Shown one piece after another: positions 1 through 9,480 of a stretch of DNA of 64,000 bases; position 1 is the first letter of the stretch; each line of letters begins with the position of its first letter. A program made the position numbers and the translations under genes. Source of the DNA: Bacteroidota bacterium (GTDB lineage Bacteria; Bacteroidota; Bacteroidia; Chitinophagales; Chitinophagaceae); contig VGMN01000002.1 of assembly GCA_016866355.1 (NCBI GenBank), positions 62,001-126,000 on the forward strand, read 5' to 3'. The notes under the pieces were generated by a model. That model was not told where the DNA came from. It ran no database searches and saw only the letters and a list, made by a program, of their open reading frames with translations.

Positions 1-189
1 AATGGTAAGCCCTTGTATGAAATTGCCCGATCACAGCAAGGGATACTACTAATAGGAAATGAGGCAAAAGGGGTGCCTGCCGCTCTGCTTACCAATCAGG
101 TTGTGGGTATTACCATCCCTCGAGTAGGAGGTGCGGAGTCTTTAAACGCAGCAGTGGCAACTGGCATTTTACTTTCTTGGCTTAGTTAA
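1..189 (+). CDS. TrmH/SpoU-family RNA 2'-O-methyltransferase, C-terminal fragment (truncated by window start)
   Basis: Open frame from base 1: ...GILLIGNEAKGVPAALL...VTIPRVGGAESLNAAVATGILLSWLS*, matching SpoU motifs 2/3 (IGNEaxG, IPrxGxxeSLNaavA). Confidence 0.85.
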   Translation, partial: NGKPLYEIARSQQGILLIGNEAKGVPAALLTNQVVGITIPRVGGAESLNAAVATGILLSWLS

Positions 190-1417
190 AACGAATAGCA
201 CGTAAGGGACTAATTTTTTTAACCAGTAGCGTTGGCAGCAATAATACGAATGCGCTAATTATAAAGGTGCCTCCCATTACGCTTATTACATGTAAGGGAA
301 CCACTTCTACAGCTACTGTATCAATGTAATAGGCAGATTGGTCTAGCCGAATAAAGGAAGTGGTATTTTGCAGCCATAAAATTCCTAAAGCAATAAAAGT
401 ACCTGTGGCAATTCCACCCAGTGTTAATAGCAAGCCAAATCGTATAAAAATTTGTTGAATTAATAGATCGGTTGATCCCATGGCTTTGAGAATGCCAATC
501 ATGGGGATACGCTCTAACACCAAAACCAGTAAACAAGTAAGTAGATTAACCAGTGCCACAATAGTCATAAATGACAGTAGCACATTTCTTGTTACCACTT
601 GCATATTGAGCCAATCAAAAAGTTGTGGCGCTAGTTCTCTGGTAGTAAGCACATCCCAGGTGGGAGGGAGCGTCTCAGATTCAAAAAATTGATTGGCTAT
701 TTGAATTGCCTGGGAAGGATCTTTTAAAAAAATTTCATATCCGCCAATTTGGTTGCTTTCCCAGCCTGTCAGCGGTGCAACCAATCTTAAATCAGCAACT
801 GCAAAAAGTCTATCATATTCCTCGATACCAGTTTGATATAGACCTGCTATGACCACCTTTCGTGCACGGGGTGCTTGTCCAGCTTGTGTAAAATATAACA
901 CTACCGAGTCGCCTGCTTGAATGTGAAGACGATTAGCGTGATAGGTGGAAAGCAATATTTCTCTAGAAAATGTATCCCGTTGAAGTTTGGGTAGCGTTCC
1001 TTTTTTTAAAAATTGTTGGTATGAATGCCAGTGTGAACCTGAATCAATTCCTTTTATCAGCACACCCTCCAACGATGATTGGGTTTTAACTAATGCATAC
1101 TGATTTACAAAGGGATGTATTGATCTAACCTGTGGTTCTTTCTTTATTTTTTCTTCTAACGCCGCATTTCTACGTAGCGGAATTTCTCGTACCCCCACTG
1201 CTTTGTCTGCTTGCTTTTCTTGTATGCGAATATGACCCCAGAACCCAACAATTTTATTTTCAATCGCTTGCTGAAAACCAGTAGCCAGTGCCATAGTGAT
1301 AATCATGATTGCCACACTCAAGACAGTGGCTATAAATGAGAGACGAAGTATAAACCGGGAAAAACTTTTCTGTTTACTTCGTGCAATTCTGTTGGCTATA
1401 AATCGTGCTATTTTCAT
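182..1417 (-). CDS. ABC transporter permease, LolC/LolE/FtsX-like
   Basis: 411 aa; N-terminal TM, MacB-like periplasmic region, C-terminal FtsX-type TMs (GILKAMGSTDLLIQQIFI). Confidence 0.85.
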   Translation of the reverse strand: MKIARFIANRIARSKQKSFSRFILRLSFIATVLSVAIMIITMALATGFQQAIENKIVGFWGHIRIQEKQADKAVGVREIPLRRNAALEEKIKKEPQVRSIHPFVNQYALVKTQSSLEGVLIKGIDSGSHWHSYQQFLKKGTLPKLQRDTFSREILLSTYHANRLHIQAGDSVVLYFTQAGQAPRARKVVIAGLYQTGIEEYDRLFAVADLRLVAPLTGWESNQIGGYEIFLKDPSQAIQIANQFFESETLPPTWDVLTTRELAPQLFDWLNMQVVTRNVLLSFMTIVALVNLLTCLLVLVLERIPMIGILKAMGSTDLLIQQIFIRFGLLLTLGGIATGTFIALGILWLQNTTSFIRLDQSAYYIDTVAVEVVPLHVISVMGGTFIISAFVLLLPTLLVKKISPLRAIRFN

Positions 1418-1427
1418 ACTTTGCCCT

Positions 1428-2720
1428 ATGCGGCAGCTCGAATTTACAATCTTCCCTCTTATTTTTTGCCTGACTTTTTGTGTCCCGGCAAATGCACAAC
1501 ACCCTGATCACGTATATAGTCGGTCCATTCAAACTATAAAACTGAATAAAGCGGGTGATCCACTTTCTTATCCATTGTTGGTTCTTGGCGAACGGGAGCA
1601 ATTAGAGTTGCAGTTTGACGATTTGGATGCAGTTATAAAAAACTACTATTACACATTTCAACTTTGTAATGCAGATTGGACACCAGCCAGTTTGCAACCA
1701 TTTGATTATTTACGAGGTTTTCTCACTAACCGGATTAGAAATTATAGACCCTCCTCACTGACACAAGTTCGTTATACACATTACCAGGCTTTACTTCCTG
1801 AAACGGGTAGTGGTCCCACCCGCGCAGGGAATTATTTATTGAAAGTTTTTTTGAATGATGATACCACGCAGTTGATGTTTACTCGAAGAGTATTGGTTGC
1901 CTCAAAAAAAGTAGCTGTAAATGCACAAGTCAGACAGCCATTCGATGGCCAGCTCTTACGAACACACCAGCAACTTCAAATAGGGGTAACGCCGGTACAG
2001 TCTTCCGGTAATCAATTTACGCCTACTGAGTTAAATGTATGGGTATTGCAAAACAGAAGCTGGAAGTTGGCTCATGTGCAAAAAACGCCAACACTTTTTC
2101 GTGGAAATTATTTTGAATATACTGATCAGGAATTTTCACTTTTTCCGGCTGGTCAGGAGTGGCGTTGGGTTGATTTACGCAGCTTTCGGTTGCGTAGCGA
2201 ACGTATCAGTCGGATTGAGGATAGTGATAGTACAGCAAGAGTTGACATTTGGGTTAACCCCGACAATCCTAGGGAAGGGAAAATGAGTTTATTGAATCGT
2301 GATATTAATGGCGCCTATATCGTGGAAAGTAGAGATAATTCAAACGCACAATTACAAGGGGAGTATGCATGGGTTCATTTTACTTTTATTCCTAGAGGTG
2401 GCCGTGCCATACCTGGAAAATCAATCTACTTATATGGTGAACTCACCAATTATACGCTAGATAGTAACAGTAAAATGAATTTTGATGCCAGCCGTGGTAT
2501 ATATACCAAAGCCTGTTTATTAAAGCAAGGCTACTATAACTATCAATATGTAACCGCTGATGAAAAAGATGGCAAATCAATACCTGTTACCTATTTAACT
2601 GAGGGTGATTATTGGGGAACTGAAAATGAATACTTGGTGTTGGTATATGTTAGACCCGTTGGTGCCCGTGCTGACGAGTTGGTAGGGTACACATGGGTGC
2701 GATCTGCTTTTCAGCAATGA
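1428..2720 (+). CDS. DUF5103 / type IX secretion system plug-like protein
   Basis: ATG at 1428 followed by signal peptide; DUF5103-like features (QHPDHVYSRSIQTIKLNKAGDPLSYPLLVLGEREQLELQFDDLDAVIKNYYYTFQLCNADWTP); the upstream ORF extension is probably not translated. Confidence 0.8.
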   Translation: MRQLEFTIFPLIFCLTFCVPANAQHPDHVYSRSIQTIKLNKAGDPLSYPLLVLGEREQLELQFDDLDAVIKNYYYTFQLCNADWTPASLQPFDYLRGFLTNRIRNYRPSSLTQVRYTHYQALLPETGSGPTRAGNYLLKVFLNDDTTQLMFTRRVLVASKKVAVNAQVRQPFDGQLLRTHQQLQIGVTPVQSSGNQFTPTELNVWVLQNRSWKLAHVQKTPTLFRGNYFEYTDQEFSLFPAGQEWRWVDLRSFRLRSERISRIEDSDSTARVDIWVNPDNPREGKMSLLNRDINGAYIVESRDNSNAQLQGEYAWVHFTFIPRGGRAIPGKSIYLYGELTNYTLDSNSKMNFDASRGIYTKACLLKQGYYNYQYVTADEKDGKSIPVTYLTEGDYWGTENEYLVLVYVRPVGARADELVGYTWVRSAFQQ

Positions 2721-2743
2721 GGGAATATTCATTAAATTTGCAC

Positions 2744-2839
2744 TGGCAGGTCTTACACGACCAGCTCCTGCTGAACCCTCCCAGGGCCGGAAGGCAGCAA
2801 GAGTAAGTGGTTGAGCGGTGCGATGTAATAAGCCTGCCA
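2744..2839 (+). ncRNA. ffs: Signal recognition particle RNA (small bacterial type)
   Basis: Diagnostic CTGAACCCTCCCAGGGCCGGAAGGCAGCAAGAG SRP domain; ends pair GGCAGG...CCTGCC. Confidence 0.93.
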
Positions 2840-2868
2840 TTTTTTATTTAAACTACTTAATTTTCTAT

Positions 2869-3525
2869 ATGAAATTCTTTATTGACACAGCCAACCTTGC
2901 ACAAATTAAAGAAGCTAATGAGTTAGGAATTCTTGATGGGGTAACTACCAACCCCTCTCTAATGGCAAAAGAGGGCATCAAGGGTGGGAAGGCCATCATG
3001 GATCATTATCGCACCATTTGTGAACTGGTTAATGGTGATATCAGTGCCGAAGTAATCAGTACAGACTTTGCTGGCATTGTAGAAGAGGGAAAAAAATTGG
3101 CAGCTATTCATCCCAATATTGTTGTGAAGGTTCCTATGATTAAAGATGGTATCAAGGCCATCAAATGGTTTACTGATAATGGAATCAGAACAAATTGTAC
3201 ACTGGTATTTTCTGCAGGGCAAGCTATATTAGCCGCAAAAGCCGGTGCAACTTATTTGTCCCCTTTTATTGGTCGTTTAGATGATAGTAGTTGGGATGGT
3301 GTTGAGTTGATTGCTCAAATAGCACAGATCTATGGGGTTCAAGGTTTCAAGACACAAATTCTTGCGGCCTCTATTCGCACTCCCTTGCACATTGTAAAAT
3401 GTGCAGAAGCCGGAGCAGATGTATGTACCTGCCCGCTTGATTCTATTTTGGGATTATTAAAGCACCCTCTTACTGATATTGGGCTTGCAAAATTCTTAGA
3501 GGATGCCAAGAAAACAATGGGCTAA
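2869..3525 (+). CDS. Transaldolase-like / fructose-6-phosphate aldolase family protein
   Basis: 218 aa; MKFFIDTANLAQIKEANELGILDGVTTNPSLMAKEG, KVPMI.DGIKAIKW, TLVFSAGQAILAAKAGATYLSPFIGRLDD. Confidence 0.93.
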   Translation: MKFFIDTANLAQIKEANELGILDGVTTNPSLMAKEGIKGGKAIMDHYRTICELVNGDISAEVISTDFAGIVEEGKKLAAIHPNIVVKVPMIKDGIKAIKWFTDNGIRTNCTLVFSAGQAILAAKAGATYLSPFIGRLDDSSWDGVELIAQIAQIYGVQGFKTQILAASIRTPLHIVKCAEAGADVCTCPLDSILGLLKHPLTDIGLAKFLEDAKKTMG

Positions 3526-4739
3526 TGCAATCCTTGCAAAATAGTTACAGAAAATTCCTCGGGGTATCTTTTTTATTATTCCTGTGTTCCATTATTGGTT
3601 ATGGGCAATCTATTAGTTCCGTCCATCGTAAAGCTATCCTGGTAGATACGCACAATGATTGTTTAAGTGGACAGGTATTGGAAGGAAAGGATATTAGTGC
3701 GTTATTGTCTACAGGACACAGTGACTATGTTCGATGGAAGCGAGGCGGTGTTGACATTCAGTTCTTCTCCGTTTTTACAGGGGAAACGCCTCGAAGGAAA
3801 GAGGGGTTTTATCATGACGCACTTGAGGAAATTGATTCATTGAATCGCATCATCTTGCGTCATCCAGATAAATTTGATTTTGCAACTGGATATAAAGAGG
3901 CGCGTAAAAAGGTTCACAAAAATAGAGTGGTGGCAATGATTGGGGTGGAAGGTGGACATATGATTGAGTCAGATTTATCCAAGTTAGACTCGCTGATTGC
4001 AAAAGGGATGTCCTACCTGACGTTAACTTGGAATAATAGTCATGATTGGGCTACTAGTGCTATGGATGAATCGGGAGCTGGCAAAATCCTCTCTACAAAA
4101 GGGCTTAGTGATTTCGGAAAAGAAGTGGTGAAGAGGTTGAATGAGGCAGGTGTAATTGTTGATCTCTCACACGTCGGTGAAAAAACATTTTATGATGCGT
4201 TGGAAGTTACGACCAAACCTGTACTTTTAACACATAGCTCAGTTTGGTCCCTCTGTCCTGTTTTTCGTAACGCCAAGGATCAACAAATCCAAGCAATGGC
4301 AAAAAATGGGGGAGTTATTTGTATTAACTTCTATCCGGCCTTTATCAGTAAAAAATTTGTAGCCGCTAAAAAATATTGGGAGGGTCCTGGAAAAGATTCA
4401 ATCCGCGCTTCTTTACAGCAATTGCCTGCTTACCACAATCAATCCGCGCTACTTTCAAAACAGGTTGCTAATCTTGTGCAACAAGAGTTGAGTAAAAGTT
4501 TACCTGACGTAAAAGAGGTAGTAGACCATATCGATTATGTAGTCAAATTAGTTGGCGTGGATCATGTTGGAATTGGCGCCGATTATGATGGAATTGGATT
4601 TGTTCCCAAAGGCTTGGAGGATGTTAGTGCCTACCCACAAATAACTGCAGAATTAAAACGCCGAGGCTATTCCAATAAGTCATTGAAAAAAATCCTCGGC
4701 GGTAATGTACTGCGTGTGATTAAGGCTAATCGTTCTTAA
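3525..4739 (+). CDS. Membrane dipeptidase (peptidase family M19)
   Basis: Signal peptide; DTHND motif, GVEGGHMIESDLSKLDSLIAKGMSYLTLTWN, IVDLSHVGEKTFYDAL, GIGADYDGIG. Confidence 0.93.
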   Translation: MQSLQNSYRKFLGVSFLLFLCSIIGYGQSISSVHRKAILVDTHNDCLSGQVLEGKDISALLSTGHSDYVRWKRGGVDIQFFSVFTGETPRRKEGFYHDALEEIDSLNRIILRHPDKFDFATGYKEARKKVHKNRVVAMIGVEGGHMIESDLSKLDSLIAKGMSYLTLTWNNSHDWATSAMDESGAGKILSTKGLSDFGKEVVKRLNEAGVIVDLSHVGEKTFYDALEVTTKPVLLTHSSVWSLCPVFRNAKDQQIQAMAKNGGVICINFYPAFISKKFVAAKKYWEGPGKDSIRASLQQLPAYHNQSALLSKQVANLVQQELSKSLPDVKEVVDHIDYVVKLVGVDHVGIGADYDGIGFVPKGLEDVSAYPQITAELKRRGYSNKSLKKILGGNVLRVIKANRS

Positions 4740-6925
4740 CGAAGGAAAAGCATTTCACGGTACTTAGGCAAACTCCATTCAGTATCGTCCACCAGCAATT
4801 CTAACTTGTCAACATGGTAGCGAACTTCATCAAAGAAGGCGTCTTTGACTTTGGTTTGATAGCCAATTGCCTTATCGCGCGTGTTGTCCATATTATTGCA
4901 AGCCTTACGAGCCTCTGTCATTTTTTCGACAGCATCGCTAACCTTACTAATATGCGTAGAGATTTTCTCTAACAAATCCCGATGTACTTTGAAGCTTTTT
5001 TCATTTAGGCCGGCCTCTTTCAGTCCTTTTACATTGCTAGCTAATGTATTTTGATAGCGAATGGCTGCCGGTAAAACTTGGCTGGTTGCCAGTTCTGCTA
5101 TGATGCGACTCTCAATCTGCACTTTTTTGATATACTTCTCTAGCTCAATTTCGTGACGTGCTTCCAACTCTTGGTGGGTGTAAATGCCATTTTCTTCAAA
5201 CAAGGACATTGCTTTTTTTGTAACCATGGCATCCAGCGCTAATGGCGTTGTTTTTACATTGGGTAAGCCTCGTTTAGCAGCTTCTTTTTCCCAGGCCTCG
5301 CTGTAACCATCTCCCTCGAATAATACTTTTTCGCTCTTGACAATATACTCGCGTATAACATGCATGATTGCAATCTCCTTCTTCTCTCCTTTTTCAATTA
5401 GTGTGTCAACTTCTGCTTTAAATTGCTTTAAAGTAGCCGCCATAATTGTGTTCAACACAGTCATGGGATTGGCGCAATTAGCAGAAGATCCTACTGCGCG
5501 AAATTCAAATTTGTTACCTGTGAACGCAAAGGGAGAAGTGCGGTTTCTGTCTGTGTTATCCATGAGTAATTCAGGGATACTTTTATGAATGTCAATTTTA
5601 AGTAAGCTTTCGTCCGTTTCATCCATTTTAGAAGTAACCCGTTCTTTAACATCAGTCAATACTTTACTTAAATATTGTCCTATAAATACGGATATAATTG
5701 CGGGAGGAGCCTCATTAGCCCCTAATCGATGATCGTTTGGAGCAGAGGCAATTGAAGCGCGTAGCACGTCTGCATAGTCATGTACTGCTTTGATAGTGTT
5801 TACGAAAAATGTAAGAAACATCAAATTGGTCTTTGGCGTTTTTCCCGGTGCCAGGAGATTTACTCCTGTGTCGGTTGCCATACTCCAGTTGTTATGTTTT
5901 CCGCTACCGTTAATACCGGCAAATGGCTTTTCATGAAGCAATACGCGGAGGTTGTGTCTACGCGCAACGCGGTCCATGACATCCATTAACAAGGAATTAT
6001 GGTCAACCGCTACACTTACTTCTTCAAAAATGGGGGCACACTCAAATTGTGCAGGCGCCACCTCATTGTGACGGGTACGAAGTGGAATTCCTAGTTTGTA
6101 GGATTCATTTTCAAAATCACGCATGTAAGCGTAAACGCGCTCGGGGATTGATCCGAAGTAATGATCTTCCAGTTGTTGATTTTTTGCAGAGCCGCTTCCA
6201 AATACTGTTCGCCCAGTCATTACCAGATCGGGCCGCGCGTTATAAAAAGCCTCATCAATAACAAAGTACTCCTGCTCCCAGCCTAACGTAACGTTTACTT
6301 TGTTTACGTTCTTATCAAAGTAATTGCAAACCTCAGTTGCTGCTTTACTTAGTGCTTCTGTGGCTTTCAATAACGGTGCTTTATAATCAAGAGATTCTCC
6401 GGTGTATGAAACAAATATGGTTGGGATGCAAAGTGTTTTGCCATTTCCAATTTCAATCACAAAAGGAGGAGAGGAGGGATCCCATGCGGTGTAGCCACGT
6501 GCCTCAAATGTTGCGCGTAAGCCTCCGCTGGGAAAGGAAGAAGCATCGGGCTCTTGCTGTATCAAAGCAGCACCATCGAATTCCTCTATTGCTGTTCCAT
6601 CACTTTTTAATGTAAAGAAGGAGTCGTGTTTTTCAGCAGTTGTTCCTGTTAGCGGTTGAAACCAATGCGTGAAATGCGTTACTCCCTTTGTTTCTGCCCA
6701 AGCCCGCATACCGTTTGCAATCTGGCTGGCCATATTCCGATCAATTTTCATTCCAGCTTTAATGGAAGCTTTCAAGCTTTTGTAGGCCTCGTCGCTGAGA
6801 AACTCTCTCGCAACCTGTACGGTGAACACATTTGAGGCGAAAAAACTAGTGGTTTTATTGGGCGAACCAAGTTCGACCTTTTTATTACGGCTAAGGTTTT
6901 CTAGTGCTTGAAATCTGATAGACAT
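4736..6925 (-). CDS. glnN: Glutamine synthetase type III
   Basis: 729 aa; GSIII hallmarks THWFQPLTGTTAEKHDSF, GWEQEYFVIDEAFYNARPDL, NEVAPAQFECAP, HEKPFAGINGSGKHNNWSM, NRTSPFAFTGNKFEFRAVGSSAN. Confidence 0.96.
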   Translation of the reverse strand: MSIRFQALENLSRNKKVELGSPNKTTSFFASNVFTVQVAREFLSDEAYKSLKASIKAGMKIDRNMASQIANGMRAWAETKGVTHFTHWFQPLTGTTAEKHDSFFTLKSDGTAIEEFDGAALIQQEPDASSFPSGGLRATFEARGYTAWDPSSPPFVIEIGNGKTLCIPTIFVSYTGESLDYKAPLLKATEALSKAATEVCNYFDKNVNKVNVTLGWEQEYFVIDEAFYNARPDLVMTGRTVFGSGSAKNQQLEDHYFGSIPERVYAYMRDFENESYKLGIPLRTRHNEVAPAQFECAPIFEEVSVAVDHNSLLMDVMDRVARRHNLRVLLHEKPFAGINGSGKHNNWSMATDTGVNLLAPGKTPKTNLMFLTFFVNTIKAVHDYADVLRASIASAPNDHRLGANEAPPAIISVFIGQYLSKVLTDVKERVTSKMDETDESLLKIDIHKSIPELLMDNTDRNRTSPFAFTGNKFEFRAVGSSANCANPMTVLNTIMAATLKQFKAEVDTLIEKGEKKEIAIMHVIREYIVKSEKVLFEGDGYSEAWEKEAAKRGLPNVKTTPLALDAMVTKKAMSLFEENGIYTHQELEARHEIELEKYIKKVQIESRIIAELATSQVLPAAIRYQNTLASNVKGLKEAGLNEKSFKVHRDLLEKISTHISKVSDAVEKMTEARKACNNMDNTRDKAIGYQTKVKDAFFDEVRYHVDKLELLVDDTEWSLPKYREMLFLR

Positions 6926-7152
6926 ATTTGCAAAATTTTAAGCAAAGCAACTCTTTTTAATCAGTTTATCCAAAAAAATCATACCCAGTGTTCGTAAAAT
7001 GTTACTTATTAGCCTTTTTTAAGAAAAATAGCGGCCAAAAATTGATTATTTATAAATATTAAAAATAAAATTAATGTGTAGACTAAGGGAACAACTTTTA
7101 TAAAGAACCTGCCTCTTGTAAAATACCTTTGTAACTCAATTTTTTAACCTGC

Positions 7153-9381
7153 ATGGAAGTGACCGTTTCCACGGCTGAGCAGCTCCGCCTTACAGCCGAA
7201 GAATTTGATTTGATTTGTAAAAAACTGGGTAGAACCCCCAACTTCAATGAGCTCTGTGCTTTTTCAGGAATGTGGAGCGAACATTGTAGTTATAAAAACT
7301 CAATCAAGTGGCTAAAGACATTGCCACGCGAGGGAGGAAGAATGTTAGTGAAAGCTGGCGAAGAAAATGCTGGTTTAATGGATATTGGCGATGGGTTGGG
7401 TGTTGTATTTAAAATTGAATCGCATAATCACCCATCGGCTATTGAACCATTTCAAGGAGCTGCCACAGGAGTGGGAGGAATACACCGAGATATTTTCACC
7501 ATGGGGGCAAGGCCTATTGCCGCATTGAACTCCTTACGTTTTGGTTTATTGGAAGATGAAAAAACACAGCACTTATTAGCAGGGGTTGTACATGGCATTG
7601 GCCATTATGGAAATTGTTTTGGTGTCCCCACCGTTGGCGGTGAAATCTATTTTGATAAATGTTACCACACTAATCCACTTGTCAATGCAATGAGTGTGGG
7701 TATTGTTAAAGCTGGGCAAACAGTATCAGCTACCGCTGAGGGTCTTGGAAATCCTGTACTTTTTGTGGGAAGTGCAACAGGAAAAGATGGAATTGGAGGT
7801 GCCTCTTTTGCATCTGCAGATATTACGGCAGAGAGTGCCAAAGAACTGCCTGCTGTACAAGTTGGAGATCCTTTTCAAGAAAAAAAATTATTAGAAGCCT
7901 GTTTAGAAGTAATTCAAACAGGAACAGTAGTTGGCATGCAGGATATGGGAGCGGCAGGAATTATCTGCTCTACAGCAGAAATGAGTGCTAAAGGCGGGGT
8001 AGGGATGCGTATTGATCTGGATAAAGTCCCCACGCGTCAGCTCAATATGAAAACATGGGAATTGCTATTGAGCGAAAGTCAGGAAAGAATGCTGTTGGTA
8101 GCACAAAAAGGGAAAGAGGATTTGGTACAAAAGGTTTTTGAAAAATGGGATCTACCATGCGCAGTTATTGGAGAAGTAACGGATGATGGGCTATTGGATT
8201 TTTATATGCATGGGCAACTGGAAGCTTCCATACCTGCACAAGAATTGGTGTTAGGTGGCGGAGCACCTCAGTACAGCAGAGCATTTACAGCTCCTGCTTA
8301 CTTAAAAAAAATTGAGCAGTTTGAGATAAGTGAAGTTCCCTTGCCGGTTGATTTGAAAAAAACAGCCGAACAGCTTGTTCAGCATCCTACGATTGCTTCC
8401 AAGAAGTGGGTATATAGACAATATGATAGCATGGTAGGCACCAACAATACTAATACCAATGCTCCTTCTGATGCAGCCGTGGTGCTGGTGAAAGGAACAA
8501 AAAAAGGAATTGCCATTACTACCGACTGTAATAGTCGATATGTTATGGCTGATCCAAAAAAAGGTGCCATGATTGCAGTAAGCGAGGCTGCGCGCAATAT
8601 TGTTTGTGCAGGAGGTGAACCTCTTGGTGTTACTAATTGCTTGAATTTTGGTAATCCTTATGATCCCGAAGTTTATTATCAATTTAAAGAAGCCATCTTG
8701 GGTATGGGGGAGGCTTGCAGACTTTTCAATACACCAGTTACGGGTGGTAATGTGAGTTTTTATAATCAAAATCCGGATGGTCCCGTAAATCCAACTCCCA
8801 CTATTGGAATGGTTGGCTTATTGGAAGATGTAGCCAAAAAGATGACGTTAGATTTCAAAAATGAGGGGGATGAGATTTATTTGCTAGGATCGCTTCAAAA
8901 TGATTTGGGATCCTCTGTCTACTTACATGAGATAACAGGACAAACTTTTTCGCCTGCTCCCTACTTTAGCGCAGCCGAGGAGCTGTCTCTCCAGCAACTT
9001 GTAAAATTATTAATACAAGCAGGAGTTGTTGAAAGTGCACATGACTGCAGTGAGGGTGGTTTGTTTGTGACCTTGATAGAAAAGTCATTTAACAAGCCAC
9101 TGGGATTTACTGTCAGCGCCCCAGAAAGAGCTTCAGATGGCAAGCCGCTGAGAGCAGATGCATGCTGGTTTGGTGAATCACAAAGCAGGGTGGTGGTCTC
9201 AGTTTCTCCAAGACACAGAACTGCCTTTTTGCAACTGATCGCCACCGGTAGTACCCCCGTCACCTTGCTTGGAAAAACTACCCAAGGTGAAGTGAAGTTG
9301 GACGGTCAGCCTTGGGGCACGGTGTTGGAATGGAAAAACAAGTACGATTCTGCAATTAACGGAGTAATGAATAAGGGATAA
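7153..9381 (+). CDS. purL: Phosphoribosylformylglycinamidine synthase subunit PurL (small form)
   Basis: 742 aa; ELCAFSGMWSEHCSYKNS, KIESHNHPSAIEPFQGAATGVGGIHRDIFTMGARPIA, GGNVSFYNQ. Confidence 0.96.
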   Translation: MEVTVSTAEQLRLTAEEFDLICKKLGRTPNFNELCAFSGMWSEHCSYKNSIKWLKTLPREGGRMLVKAGEENAGLMDIGDGLGVVFKIESHNHPSAIEPFQGAATGVGGIHRDIFTMGARPIAALNSLRFGLLEDEKTQHLLAGVVHGIGHYGNCFGVPTVGGEIYFDKCYHTNPLVNAMSVGIVKAGQTVSATAEGLGNPVLFVGSATGKDGIGGASFASADITAESAKELPAVQVGDPFQEKKLLEACLEVIQTGTVVGMQDMGAAGIICSTAEMSAKGGVGMRIDLDKVPTRQLNMKTWELLLSESQERMLLVAQKGKEDLVQKVFEKWDLPCAVIGEVTDDGLLDFYMHGQLEASIPAQELVLGGGAPQYSRAFTAPAYLKKIEQFEISEVPLPVDLKKTAEQLVQHPTIASKKWVYRQYDSMVGTNNTNTNAPSDAAVVLVKGTKKGIAITTDCNSRYVMADPKKGAMIAVSEAARNIVCAGGEPLGVTNCLNFGNPYDPEVYYQFKEAILGMGEACRLFNTPVTGGNVSFYNQNPDGPVNPTPTIGMVGLLEDVAKKMTLDFKNEGDEIYLLGSLQNDLGSSVYLHEITGQTFSPAPYFSAAEELSLQQLVKLLIQAGVVESAHDCSEGGLFVTLIEKSFNKPLGFTVSAPERASDGKPLRADACWFGESQSRVVVSVSPRHRTAFLQLIATGSTPVTLLGKTTQGEVKLDGQPWGTVLEWKNKYDSAINGVMNKG

Positions 9382-9480
9382 TTCCTAACTTTACACGACC
9401 TCTTGCACATTCCCTTTTTTTCAAGGCTGATAGCTGCCCGAAGGTCACTAAGGGTAAAATCAATGGAAAAAGTAACATCC

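Noticed and set aside
2818-2868. N-terminal extension of the transaldolase ORF
   Set aside because: It overlaps the SRP RNA; conserved family start is MKFFIDTA at 2869.
8302-8769. 155-aa minus-strand ORF inside purL (and similar antisense ORFs listed across strong CDSs)
   Set aside because: Shadow frame of a well-conserved gene; composition shows no domain motif.
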